Shown here in pieces: positions 43,600 through 51,669 of a stretch of 64,000 nucleotides of DNA (position 1 is the first letter of the stretch; every line of letters begins with the position of its first letter). The notes beneath the pieces are model-generated. The model did not search any database, was not told the origin of the DNA, and saw only the letters and a list, made by a program, of their open reading frames with translations. This stretch comes from Gordoniibacillus kamchatkensis (GTDB lineage Bacteria; Bacillota; Bacilli; Paenibacillales; NBRC-103111): assembly GCF_000829455.1 (NCBI RefSeq), contig NZ_JXAK01000020.1, positions 38,135 to 102,134 on the forward strand, in the 5' to 3' direction. Position numbers and translations under genes: made by a program.

Positions 43600-45141
43600 T
43601 CAACGCGCCGTCATGCCAAGCCGTTCGTACACTTCCGCGGGAGCCTGCATGTCGGCGAGCGCCACCAGAAGCAGTTGCTTCATGCGCCGCAGCTGCCCTG
43701 GTTCGCGGTCAAGCAAGTTATCGTTCTGCCACGCATCCTCCTGTACATGATACAGTGCCGTTTCATAGTGCGATTTAAAAAATGCTTTGAACTCTTCCGG
43801 CACCTTCGCTTCATATTTCCACACCATCGCATCCGTATAGGGCAAATACCGGCCTGCCTCGACCTTGTCCGGGACGTTGACGGGGAGCATGGAAGCGACC
43901 GGATTCATGTACATGGTGGAGTAGTTGTAGACGGGCGCCTCGGTGTTTGGAGCGACATGGTACGTATACTCCCCGTCCGTAATATTGACCGCCTTGCCGA
44001 AATAGCCGTACAGCGCCCAATCCCTGACCGACTCCGCCTGTCCGAGTACAAGGGGAAGCAAGCTGCGGCTGTGCACCTGATGCTTGATGCCGATACCCAT
44101 CGCCTCCAGCATCGTTGCGTATACATCTACGGAAGACGACAATGCCGATATCCGCTTGCGGTTATGGGTGCCTAGCGGGTGCCAGACGATGAGCGGAATG
44201 TTGGCCAGCACGTTGTAGGTCGTGCACGCCGGCTTGCCCATCCAGCCCTTTTCCCCGAGGAAATGCCCGTGATCGGAAGTGACGATCACCATCGTGTTGT
44301 CCCAAAGCCGGTGCTCGTCCAGCTTGTCCAGCACTTTGCCGAACCATTTGTCCACCAAAGTCAGCTTCGCCGCAAATTGCGAACGAACGAAAGCAACCTG
44401 CCGTTCGTTCAGCTTGGCGTGCCCATCCAGCTGCGTGTTGCCGTAAACCGGCCATAGCGGCATGTCCGGATCGTGAATATTCTCTTCCGTGTATAAGGAC
44501 GCGAATTCGTCCGGATTGTGAAACGGCTCGTGCACGTCGTAGCTGTCAACGACCAGCATGAATTTTTCGTGGGTATGATTGCTCTCCAGCCATTCGGCGG
44601 CGCTGGTAAACACTTTGGGCGCGAAGAAATCTATTTCTTCCTTCAGGTGCTCCACATTTTTGGCATAGGCGAGCCGGTTGAAGGGCGCCGTCTCCGGCTG
44701 GCCCCCGTATTTGAGCTGCTTGAGAAACGGAGTGTCCGGATTTTGCAAAGGAGCCGTTTTCCACGCATCCAGCTCGTGTCCCCGGATCAGCTCGAAGCCT
44801 TGGTAATCGCTGAAATAGCCATGGCTGCCGTTGTTGAAATGGTGAAATTGATCCGTTATAAATTGCGTCACATACCCGTTCTGGCGGGCCGCCCGCGCTA
44901 CCGGCACGTCGTAAGCTTCCACCGGCCCCCACGCTCTCCACAAAAACTCCTGAATGCCCGTATAAAATTCGCGGCGAGCCGGAATGCACGGCAGGCTGCC
45001 CACGTAATGCTTATCGAAAACCGCAGCCTTGGCGGCAAAGCGATCCAAATTCGGCGTCTTCACGTCGAGTTCAATCGGTTGACCGTATGCCTTTAAAAAA
45101 TGACGGTTCAGGCTGTCGATCGTAATAAAAATGACATTCAT
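43600..45141 (-). CDS. Sulfatase (type I, formylglycine-dependent)
   Basis: Alkaline-phosphatase-fold sulfatase of 513 aa. The formylglycine motif is C52-x-P-x-R (LPCIPARREFYTG). Metal ligands include D9 near the N-terminus (VIFITIDSLN) and the segment VTSDHGHFLGEKG near residue 290. No signal peptide is seen, so it acts in the cytosol, presumably removing sulfate from an imported sulfated compound. No formylglycine-generating or anaerobic sulfatase-maturating enzyme is in the window. It ends the unit that starts with the family-5 binding protein at 51478; the MgtC-like gene is 18 nt upstream. A phosphonate- or phosphate-ester hydrolase activity cannot be excluded. Confidence 0.9.
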   Translation of the reverse strand: MNVIFITIDSLNRHFLKAYGQPIELDVKTPNLDRFAAKAAVFDKHYVGSLPCIPARREFYTGIQEFLWRAWGPVEAYDVPVARAARQNGYVTQFITDQFHHFNNGSHGYFSDYQGFELIRGHELDAWKTAPLQNPDTPFLKQLKYGGQPETAPFNRLAYAKNVEHLKEEIDFFAPKVFTSAAEWLESNHTHEKFMLVVDSYDVHEPFHNPDEFASLYTEENIHDPDMPLWPVYGNTQLDGHAKLNERQVAFVRSQFAAKLTLVDKWFGKVLDKLDEHRLWDNTMVIVTSDHGHFLGEKGWMGKPACTTYNVLANIPLIVWHPLGTHNRKRISALSSSVDVYATMLEAMGIGIKHQVHSRSLLPLVLGQAESVRDWALYGYFGKAVNITDGEYTYHVAPNTEAPVYNYSTMYMNPVASMLPVNVPDKVEAGRYLPYTDAMVWKYEAKVPEEFKAFFKSHYETALYHVQEDAWQNDNLLDREPGQLRRMKQLLLVALADMQAPAEVYERLGMTAR

Positions 45142-45159
45142 CGCCCGTCCACTCCTTCT

Positions 45160-45930
45160 CTACACTACGTATTTGCCTTCTTTCATCGTTACTTTGGCGA
45201 GGCTGCCCGCAGCAACGCCCGGAAGCTCGACGAGCATCACCTCGTCAATGGCGTAAATTTGCTCTATGGCCTCCGTCAATTGTACAAGCTCCGGTTTCTG
45301 CAAGCGGAAATGGAAAAGCGTCGTCTGCGTTTGAGCGCTGCTGTCTTTTCCCGATTCTATCTTGACGCTCGCGATACGAATGCCCGATTGCTGGAGCCTG
45401 GCCGTGACTTGCCCGAGAATCCCGGGCCGGTCCGCTCCGATCCGGACCAGCATTTCTTGCCGCTTTCGCCTTCCTAGAAGCCGCTTCTCCCACTTATTCA
45501 AAAAAAACAAGCTGACGAGCACGAGAAAAGTCACCACGACGGCGCCATAATAAAAACCTGCCCCAACGCATAAGCCAATAGCTGCCACGACCCAAACGGA
45601 TGCCGCCGTCGTGAGGCCGGAAACGGTCGCACCTGTCCGCATAATCGCTCCCGCGCCCAGAAAGCCGATGCCCGAAATGACTTGCGCCGCCAGCCGGGCG
45701 GGATCCATTCTGACGTTCGGCTCGCCGGCGAACTCGCCGAAGCCGTAGATCGACAACAGCATAATCGTCGTAGATCCGAGACATACCAGAATATGCGTGC
45801 GAAAGCCGGCCGCATGATTGCTCCACTCGCGCTCCATGCCGACGAGCCCCCCGAGCAGCAGCGAAACAAGGACACGAAGCGTTAACTCGAAATGCGAAAT
45901 ATGCCATATACTCGTACTGACCGTTGCCAC
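45160..45930 (-). CDS. MgtC/SapB-family membrane protein with C-terminal ACT-like domain
   Basis: 256 aa. The N-terminal part has four membrane helices with family motifs LLGGLVGMEREWSNHAAGFR, HILVCLGST and QVISGIGFLGAGAIMR. The C-terminal 90 residues (MLVRIGADRPGILGQVTARL) resemble an ACT domain. MgtC proteins affect Mg2+ and membrane energetics in other bacteria; here the role is unknown. The GTG at 45930 is the start. It is embedded between the OppF ATPase gene and the sulfatase with 18-24-nt gaps, so it looks cotranscribed, which is unusual for this family. Confidence 0.9.
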   Translation of the reverse strand: MATVSTSIWHISHFELTLRVLVSLLLGGLVGMEREWSNHAAGFRTHILVCLGSTTIMLLSIYGFGEFAGEPNVRMDPARLAAQVISGIGFLGAGAIMRTGATVSGLTTAASVWVVAAIGLCVGAGFYYGAVVVTFLVLVSLFFLNKWEKRLLGRRKRQEMLVRIGADRPGILGQVTARLQQSGIRIASVKIESGKDSSAQTQTTLFHFRLQKPELVQLTEAIEQIYAIDEVMLVELPGVAAGSLAKVTMKEGKYVV

Positions 45931-45954
45931 TAGCGCATCACTTCCCGTTTCACC

Positions 45955-46902
45955 TTACTGATATAGCCTGCAGCGGACTTGCTGTCCGTCTCCCGCCGCT
46001 ACGAGGGGAATATCGTGCTTACAGGCTTCCGCAGCAAACGGGCAGCGGTGCCGGAAGCTGCAGCCGTCGCTTGGCACGCCCGCCTTGAGGTCGATCACCT
46101 CGATAGTTGCCTCCGGGTCCTTCCACGGATCGGGAGAAGAGTGCAGGAGCAGCCGCGTGTAAGGGTGCTTCGGATTCGCAATGACAGCCTCCGTCTCCCC
46201 CGACTCCACCACTTGCCCGGCAAACATGACGATCATTTTATCAGCCATATAGCGCGCGCTGCCCAAATTGTGCGTAATCAGTATATAGGCCATTTGGCTG
46301 TCCGCCTTCAGGTCGAGCATCAGGTTCATGACATCGACGCCAATGGACACATCGAGCATGGAGGTCGGTTCGTCCGCAACGATAATTTTCGGATTCAGCC
46401 CGAGCACCTTGGCAATCACGACGCGCTGCTTCTGCCCGCCGGAAAGCTGATACGGGTGCTTTTCGATAAATTCCTCCGCGGGCGTTAAACCTACCTTGGT
46501 CAGCAGCTCCAGCACTTTCCCCCGCACATCGTTCACCTGCTTGTTATGAAGCTGCAAAGGTCTGCCGATAATATAGCCGATCGTATGCTGAGGGTTAAGG
46601 GCGGCGAACGGGTCCTGAAAAATCATCTGCACATGGCGGGGCAGCTCTTTTTGCAGCTGCCGGTTGTGCCGGAGCGAAATCCCGTCGTAAATAATGTCGC
46701 CATCGGTCGGGGGAATCAAGTTCGCGACCATGCGGGCGATCGTGCTTTTGCCGCTCCCCGATTCGCCTACAACCGCCAACACTTCCCCTTGCCGGACGGT
46801 AAAATTCACATCTCTGACCGCATGGAATTCGCTCTTCCGAAACAGCTTGCGTGTTGTAAACGTTTTACTGAGCCCTTTCACTTCCAGCAGAGACCTGCTC
46901 AT
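45955..46902 (-). CDS. Oligopeptide/dipeptide-type ABC transporter ATP-binding protein (OppF/DppF)
   Basis: ATPase of 315 aa: Walker A GESGSGKSTIAR near residue 45, signature QLSGGQKQRVVIAKVL, Walker B KIIVADEPTSMLDVS. The C-terminal extension has the Opp/Dpp-type CxxxxCP motif (CSFRHRCPFAAEAC). Its start overlaps the end of the OppD gene by 38 bp. Works with OppD and the two permeases; in this class each ATPase is dedicated to its transporter. Confidence 0.95.
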   Translation of the reverse strand: MSRSLLEVKGLSKTFTTRKLFRKSEFHAVRDVNFTVRQGEVLAVVGESGSGKSTIARMVANLIPPTDGDIIYDGISLRHNRQLQKELPRHVQMIFQDPFAALNPQHTIGYIIGRPLQLHNKQVNDVRGKVLELLTKVGLTPAEEFIEKHPYQLSGGQKQRVVIAKVLGLNPKIIVADEPTSMLDVSIGVDVMNLMLDLKADSQMAYILITHNLGSARYMADKMIVMFAGQVVESGETEAVIANPKHPYTRLLLHSSPDPWKDPEATIEVIDLKAGVPSDGCSFRHRCPFAAEACKHDIPLVAAGDGQQVRCRLYQ

Positions 46903-47867
46903 GCGCGATTTCTCCTTCCGTGTAGAGATGGCAGGCTACATACTTCGACCGGCCCGTTTGGCCCGCCGGTTCGGCCGTATGGCATTGCGGCATGGCATGC
47001 TTGCAGCGGGGCGCGAATCTGCAGCCGGGCGGCGGCGAGATCAGATCCGGAGGACTGCCCGGAATGCCCTCCAGCTTTATTTTGGGGCCGGTAAGCGCAG
47101 GAAACGCACCGAGCAAGCCTTGCGTGTAAGGATGCTGCGCCCCCTTCAGCAGCTCCCCGCGGCCGGCGACTTCGACCAGTTTTCCCGCATACATGACGCC
47201 GATACGGTCGCACATTTCCAGCATGAGCGGCAAATCGTGCGTAATAAACAGAACGGAGAACCCGAATTTTTGCTGCAGCTCCATCACTTTCTTGATAATG
47301 CCGTTCTGGACTACGACATCGAGCGCTGTCGTCGGTTCGTCCATAATCACGAGGCTCGGCTCTAGCGCCAACGCCATGGCGATGACGACACGCTGCCGCA
47401 TGCCGCCGGAAAGCTCGTGCGGGTAGCTGTTCAGCCGATCCGGAGGCAGGTTGACCAGTCCGAAGAGCTCCTTGCACGCTGTAGAGCGTCGCCGGCCGAC
47501 ATTTTGCGATGCGTCACAATCGTATCGACCATCTGCTCGCGAATACGCATCACCGGGTTCAGATTGTTCATGGCGCTTTGCAGCACGAATGAAATCCGCG
47601 ACCAGCGCAACCGGTCAAATTCGGCATCCGTTAAAGCGGTAAGTTCGGTGCCCTCCAGCCGGATGCTGCCTTTCGTCAATTGCGCAGGGGGGCGCAGCAA
47701 GCGACTGATGCCGAACGCGGTTGTCGATTTGCCGCAGCCGGACTCGCCGGCCAGGCGAATATTTCGCCTTTTCCGATCGATAGGCTGACATGATCAACTG
47801 CCCGGACGTTACCGCGATGGGAAACATATTCGATGCACAGGTCTTTAACTTGAAGTAAATCCGGCAC
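46865..47867 (-). pseudogene. Oligopeptide/dipeptide-type ABC transporter ATP-binding protein (OppD/DppD), two single-base losses
   Basis: Companion ATPase. Three frames together hold a complete protein: LLQVKDLCIEYVSHRGNV in the first, GESGCGKSTTAFGISRLLRP (Walker A) and the region to DALQRA in the second, then ELFGLVNLPPDRLN, ELSGGMRQRVVIAMALALEP and IMDEPTTALDVV (Walker B) in the third. One base is missing near 47754-47757 and another near 47470-47476. With both restored the length is 334 aa, normal for OppD. I chose the GTG at 47867 because AGGAGG lies about 10 nt upstream. The Opp-type CKHAMPQC motif is at the C-terminus. Confidence 0.85.
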
Positions 47868-47896
47868 GTTATTCTCCTCCTGACGATGAAGCAAAT

Positions 47897-48760
47897 CTAC
47901 AACGCGGCGTTGCCCCGGTTGGCCCGGTATTTTTCCAATATCCCGTTCCCGATCAGAATAAACCCGAAGCAAAGGAAGGCAATGGAAAGACCGGGAGGCA
48001 CGATCCACCACCAAGCTCCGTACATGATGGCATTATTGGCGTTAGCCAAAGAGAGCATTTGGCCCCAGCTTACGCTGAGCGGATCGCCGAGACCGAGAAA
48101 AGTGAGCCCGGCCTCGGCCAATACGGCCCCGGTCGCCAGCAGCACGAGGTTCGCTAAAATAATCGGAATCAGATTCGGCATAATTTCCTTGAACATAATT
48201 TCCCAGTCGCTCATGCCGACCATTCGGGCCGCTTCCACATAACCGCCGCTTCGTTCCGCCATCGCTTGGCTGCGAATGCTTCGCGCCATGCCGAGCCAGC
48301 TGATCATCCCGATAATGAGTATGGTTGTGCCGACATTAACGCTCGGAAGGAAAGAAGCCAAAATGATGAGCAGTACGAGCGCAGGGATAATGTTGAACAA
48401 ATCCACGAAGCGCATAAGCACCTCGCCGATCCATCCGCCCTTGAAGCCCGAAAGCAGGCCGACCGTCACACCCAGTACGGTAGCGAGCGCACCGGCGCAA
48501 ATCCCGACGAGAAAAGAGGTGCGGGTGCCGTAAATCAATTGGCTGAGCACATCTTGGCCGTAGCTGTCCGTTCCGAGCCAGTGCCCGGCGGACGGCTTCA
48601 TCCAGGTCGGAAACCCGAGCTTGTTGACGGGATACGGGGCCAAATAAGGGCCAAGCAGCGCAACTACCGCAAACAGCACAAACAAAACGAAGCCGGCCTT
48701 GCCTTTCTTGCCCGGGATCAACGACCAAAGCGAAGCTGTTTTGCGAAGTACGGATTCCAT
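47897..48760 (-). CDS. Peptide/oligosaccharide-type ABC transporter permease (DppC/OppC)
   Basis: Membrane permease of 287 aa with six hydrophobic segments. The N-terminal GFVLFVLFAVVALLGPYLAP and HWLGTDSYGQDVLSQLIYGT are typical of DppC, and the EAA loop YVEAARMVGMSDWEIMFKEI is the contact for the ATPase. It lies between DppB (18-nt gap) and OppD (29-nt gap). Confidence 0.95.
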   Translation of the reverse strand: MESVLRKTASLWSLIPGKKGKAGFVLFVLFAVVALLGPYLAPYPVNKLGFPTWMKPSAGHWLGTDSYGQDVLSQLIYGTRTSFLVGICAGALATVLGVTVGLLSGFKGGWIGEVLMRFVDLFNIIPALVLLIILASFLPSVNVGTTILIIGMISWLGMARSIRSQAMAERSGGYVEAARMVGMSDWEIMFKEIMPNLIPIILANLVLLATGAVLAEAGLTFLGLGDPLSVSWGQMLSLANANNAIMYGAWWWIVPPGLSIAFLCFGFILIGNGILEKYRANRGNAAL

Positions 48761-48777
48761 AGGCTATGGTCCTCCCT

Positions 48778-49764
48778 TTATTCCAGCGCTACCCGCGGAT
48801 CGATCAAAGGATAGATCAAATCGGCGAGCAGGTTGAAGAAGATGACGGATACGGCAATACAAAGAAAGATGCCTTGGATCAGCGGAAAATCGTGATTGAG
48901 CACGGCGTTCAAGGTCAGCATCCCGACGCCCGGGTACGAAAAGACGATTTCCGCCGTAAGCGCTCCGCCGATCACATGGCCGAGCGAGTTCATCAGCCCC
49001 GTGAACGAAGGCAGCAGCGCATTTCTGGCACCGTACATATACTTTCTGCGCCTTACGGATACGCCTTTGGCTTTGGCCAGCAGCATATAATCCTCCGAAA
49101 GCACGCGCATCAAATTGTTGCGAAGCACGAGGATATGGCCGGCGATCGATGCGAGCATTAGGGTCGTAACCGGCAGGATCGCATGGTGCAAAATGTCTTT
49201 CGTCTTCCCCCACGGCGTGAAGATGTCATGCTGCGCCGCCATGGCCCGCCCCATCGGAAACCAGCCCAGCTTGAGGGAGAAAATAAGGATAATGACTATC
49301 GCTACCCAAAAGTAAGGAATCGAATTGAGAAAGAAAGAGCCGAACAAGGTGGTGTTGTCGAACGCCGAACCTGCCTTCCAGGCGCCTTTGACCCCGATGA
49401 GCCAACCGAGCAAATAACTGAGGAACGTTGCGGTTAACACAATGCCGAGCGTCCACGGCAAAGCCTTCATGACGATCTCCAAAACCGGGGTAGGATAGTT
49501 GACGTAGGAGATCCCCAGATTGCCGTGCAGGAGCTGCCACAAATATTGCTTGTATTGATACAAGAGACTCGGATTATCGAGGCCGAATTGAACTTTCAAC
49601 GCCTTGATCGTCTCGGGCGAGCCGAGCCCCCGGGACGAGGCCAAGTAATCGGCAGGGTCTCCCCCGACGACGCGGGGGAGAACGAAGTTCAGCGTAATGG
49701 CTGCAAAAAAAGTGACAAGAGCAAAGCCTATTCGTCTCAATAAGTAAGAAGAGTTATATCGCAT
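48778..49764 (-). CDS. Peptide/oligosaccharide-type ABC transporter permease (DppB/OppB)
   Basis: Membrane permease of 328 aa. It opens with YLLRRIGFALVTFFAAITLN and contains FVLPRVVGGDPADY, and the EAA-type loop YMLLAKAKGVSVRRRKYMYG. The end SYPGVGMLTLNAVLNHDFPL is characteristic. It follows the binding-protein gene by 19 nt. Confidence 0.95.
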   Translation of the reverse strand: MRYNSSYLLRRIGFALVTFFAAITLNFVLPRVVGGDPADYLASSRGLGSPETIKALKVQFGLDNPSLLYQYKQYLWQLLHGNLGISYVNYPTPVLEIVMKALPWTLGIVLTATFLSYLLGWLIGVKGAWKAGSAFDNTTLFGSFFLNSIPYFWVAIVIILIFSLKLGWFPMGRAMAAQHDIFTPWGKTKDILHHAILPVTTLMLASIAGHILVLRNNLMRVLSEDYMLLAKAKGVSVRRRKYMYGARNALLPSFTGLMNSLGHVIGGALTAEIVFSYPGVGMLTLNAVLNHDFPLIQGIFLCIAVSVIFFNLLADLIYPLIDPRVALE

Positions 49765-49783
49765 CGCTTGCCCTCCCGGCTGT

Positions 49784-51478
49784 TCACTTTTTCTTCATCG
49801 TCCGGATGGCGATTGCGGAAGTGAGCGGCACTTGCTCGTTCAGATCGGTCAGCCGATCCGTCCGATAAATCGCCTTCCCGCCGACGGTGTACATAACGGC
49901 CAGCGGCGCAAGGTCGGCGATTTTTTTCTGTACTTTCTGATACAATTGTTTCCGTGTGTTCGCGTCCGCCGACGCGGCTTCATCGAGCCATTTATCCACT
50001 TCGGCATCGCGGAAACGCATATAGTTCAAGCCGGGGGTCGGAGTGCCGGACGGCGCCGTCGCTTTGCTGTGGAAAATTTCAAGCTGCGCTTGCGGATCGG
50101 AAGGCGCATTGATGACGAGCTGCACGATGTCATAGTCTCCGCTCATCATCAATTTCGTCAGCTCCGGGACCGTTGCCGTTTTGATCGTTGTTTCGATGCC
50201 GATTTCTTTCAGATTCGCGGTAATCATCGCACCTTGCTTGTTTTGAGTGGCGGAGTTGGCGGTCATGTAGTAGGTGAACGATAACGGCTTGCCGCCCTTT
50301 TCATAGATGCCCTTCGCATTTTTCGTGTAGCCCGCATCGGTTAAATATTTTTCAGCCGCCTTCAAATTAAACTGATACTCCGGATTGTCCGGCAAGCTTT
50401 TGTTGACAAGGTCGCCGAACACAATGGATAGGTATCCCGGATTCGGAATAAATACGCCGTTAAACTCGGTCGATTCTTTCAGCGTTTTGCGGTCAATCGC
50501 CAGCTGGATCGCTCTGCGCACCGCAACGTCGTTCAGGCCCGGCTTTTCATTGTTCATAACCAAGTTGTAACTAAGGGGCGCAGGATACAGCTGCATCTTG
50601 CTTACCGGATTCTCCAATACTTTCGGCAAGCTTGCGCTCGATATTTGCGCAGCCAGATCAATATCGCCCTTCTCAATCGCGAGCGATAGCGACGCCGTAT
50701 TGTTGAAGCGGTTAATGATCAATTGGTCGATATTGGCCGCGCCCGCAAAGAAGTCCGGATTTTTCTCCAAAATGATAGCGCTCTCATTTATGCTCTTGAA
50801 TTTGTAAAGGCCTGTCCCGACAGGATTCTTGTTTTGGAACGCAGCCGCGTTTTCTTTCTCGAAAATGTGCTTGGGCATAATGTACGTATTGGGGGCCGAC
50901 AAATAGTACGGCAAAGACGGAAATTTGGCGCCTAATTTGAATATAACCGTGTCTTTGCCTTCCGCGACAACTTCCTTCAGCCGTTTCTCTCCCCACAGGT
51001 TCGTTAAATCCAAAGCTTTGTTGTCCCTCAGCACGTTAAAGGTGTAGACGACATCGTCCGCTGTAAACGGCTGCCCGTCATGCCACTTGGCCTTCGTGTT
51101 CAGTTTCACTTTAAACGTCAGGTCGTTGTCCAGCCACGAGCTTTCCAGCGCCAAATCCGGCTGAATTTCTCCCTTGACCGCGTTGAAGTAAAACAAATGG
51201 TTGAAGACGTAATCGAAGAAGTCCGGGTACGTCGCGGTGAGATTCCCCGTCGGCAGCAAGGGATTGAAGTTGGTTACCGACTCCGGATTGATAATACCGG
51301 ACAAATTGATGAACGTAGGCGGACCGGACGGCTTTGGCGAGCTTGTTGCGGCATTATTCCCGCTCGCTGCTGTATTGCCCGTTCCTGTGCTCCCCCCCGA
51401 GCATCCCGCCAGCGCGCTGAGCGATAGTGCCAGCGAAAGGAGCAGCGCGGCTGTTCGTGTTGTTTTCCCGATTCTCAT
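49784..51478 (-). CDS. ABC transporter substrate-binding lipoprotein, family 5
   Basis: Opp/Dpp-type receptor of 564 aa. The signal peptide (TAALLLSLALSLSALAGC) ends at the lipidated Cys, followed by a Gly/Ser/Asn-rich linker. Family-5 features include LESSWLDNDLTFKVKLNTKA and WHDGQPFTADDVVYTFNVLR near residue 130. GGGAGG lies 11 nt upstream of the ATG at 51478; the frame opens further up without a site. First gene of the seven-gene unit ending with the sulfatase. Family-5 receptors bind peptides, nickel or oligosaccharides; the sulfatase suggests a sulfated saccharide, which is inference. Confidence 0.93.
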   Translation of the reverse strand: MRIGKTTRTAALLLSLALSLSALAGCSGGSTGTGNTAASGNNAATSSPKPSGPPTFINLSGIINPESVTNFNPLLPTGNLTATYPDFFDYVFNHLFYFNAVKGEIQPDLALESSWLDNDLTFKVKLNTKAKWHDGQPFTADDVVYTFNVLRDNKALDLTNLWGEKRLKEVVAEGKDTVIFKLGAKFPSLPYYLSAPNTYIMPKHIFEKENAAAFQNKNPVGTGLYKFKSINESAIILEKNPDFFAGAANIDQLIINRFNNTASLSLAIEKGDIDLAAQISSASLPKVLENPVSKMQLYPAPLSYNLVMNNEKPGLNDVAVRRAIQLAIDRKTLKESTEFNGVFIPNPGYLSIVFGDLVNKSLPDNPEYQFNLKAAEKYLTDAGYTKNAKGIYEKGGKPLSFTYYMTANSATQNKQGAMITANLKEIGIETTIKTATVPELTKLMMSGDYDIVQLVINAPSDPQAQLEIFHSKATAPSGTPTPGLNYMRFRDAEVDKWLDEAASADANTRKQLYQKVQKKIADLAPLAVMYTVGGKAIYRTDRLTDLNEQVPLTSAIAIRTMKKK

Positions 51479-51669
51479 TTCGTGAAAAACCTCCCTTTGT
51501 GTTATCGTCGGGCCTGAGTCAGGCTCGCATTCCCTCAAGCCACGGTCCGATCATAGCCGGGCGGGGCGAGCGCCGTAAATAAACGATTTCTGATATGTTT
51601 AACGTCTTCCCGTTTGGCGCTTGTTCGGCGGGAGGGTAGTTTTCTGACATCATGAACCTTTTTGCAATT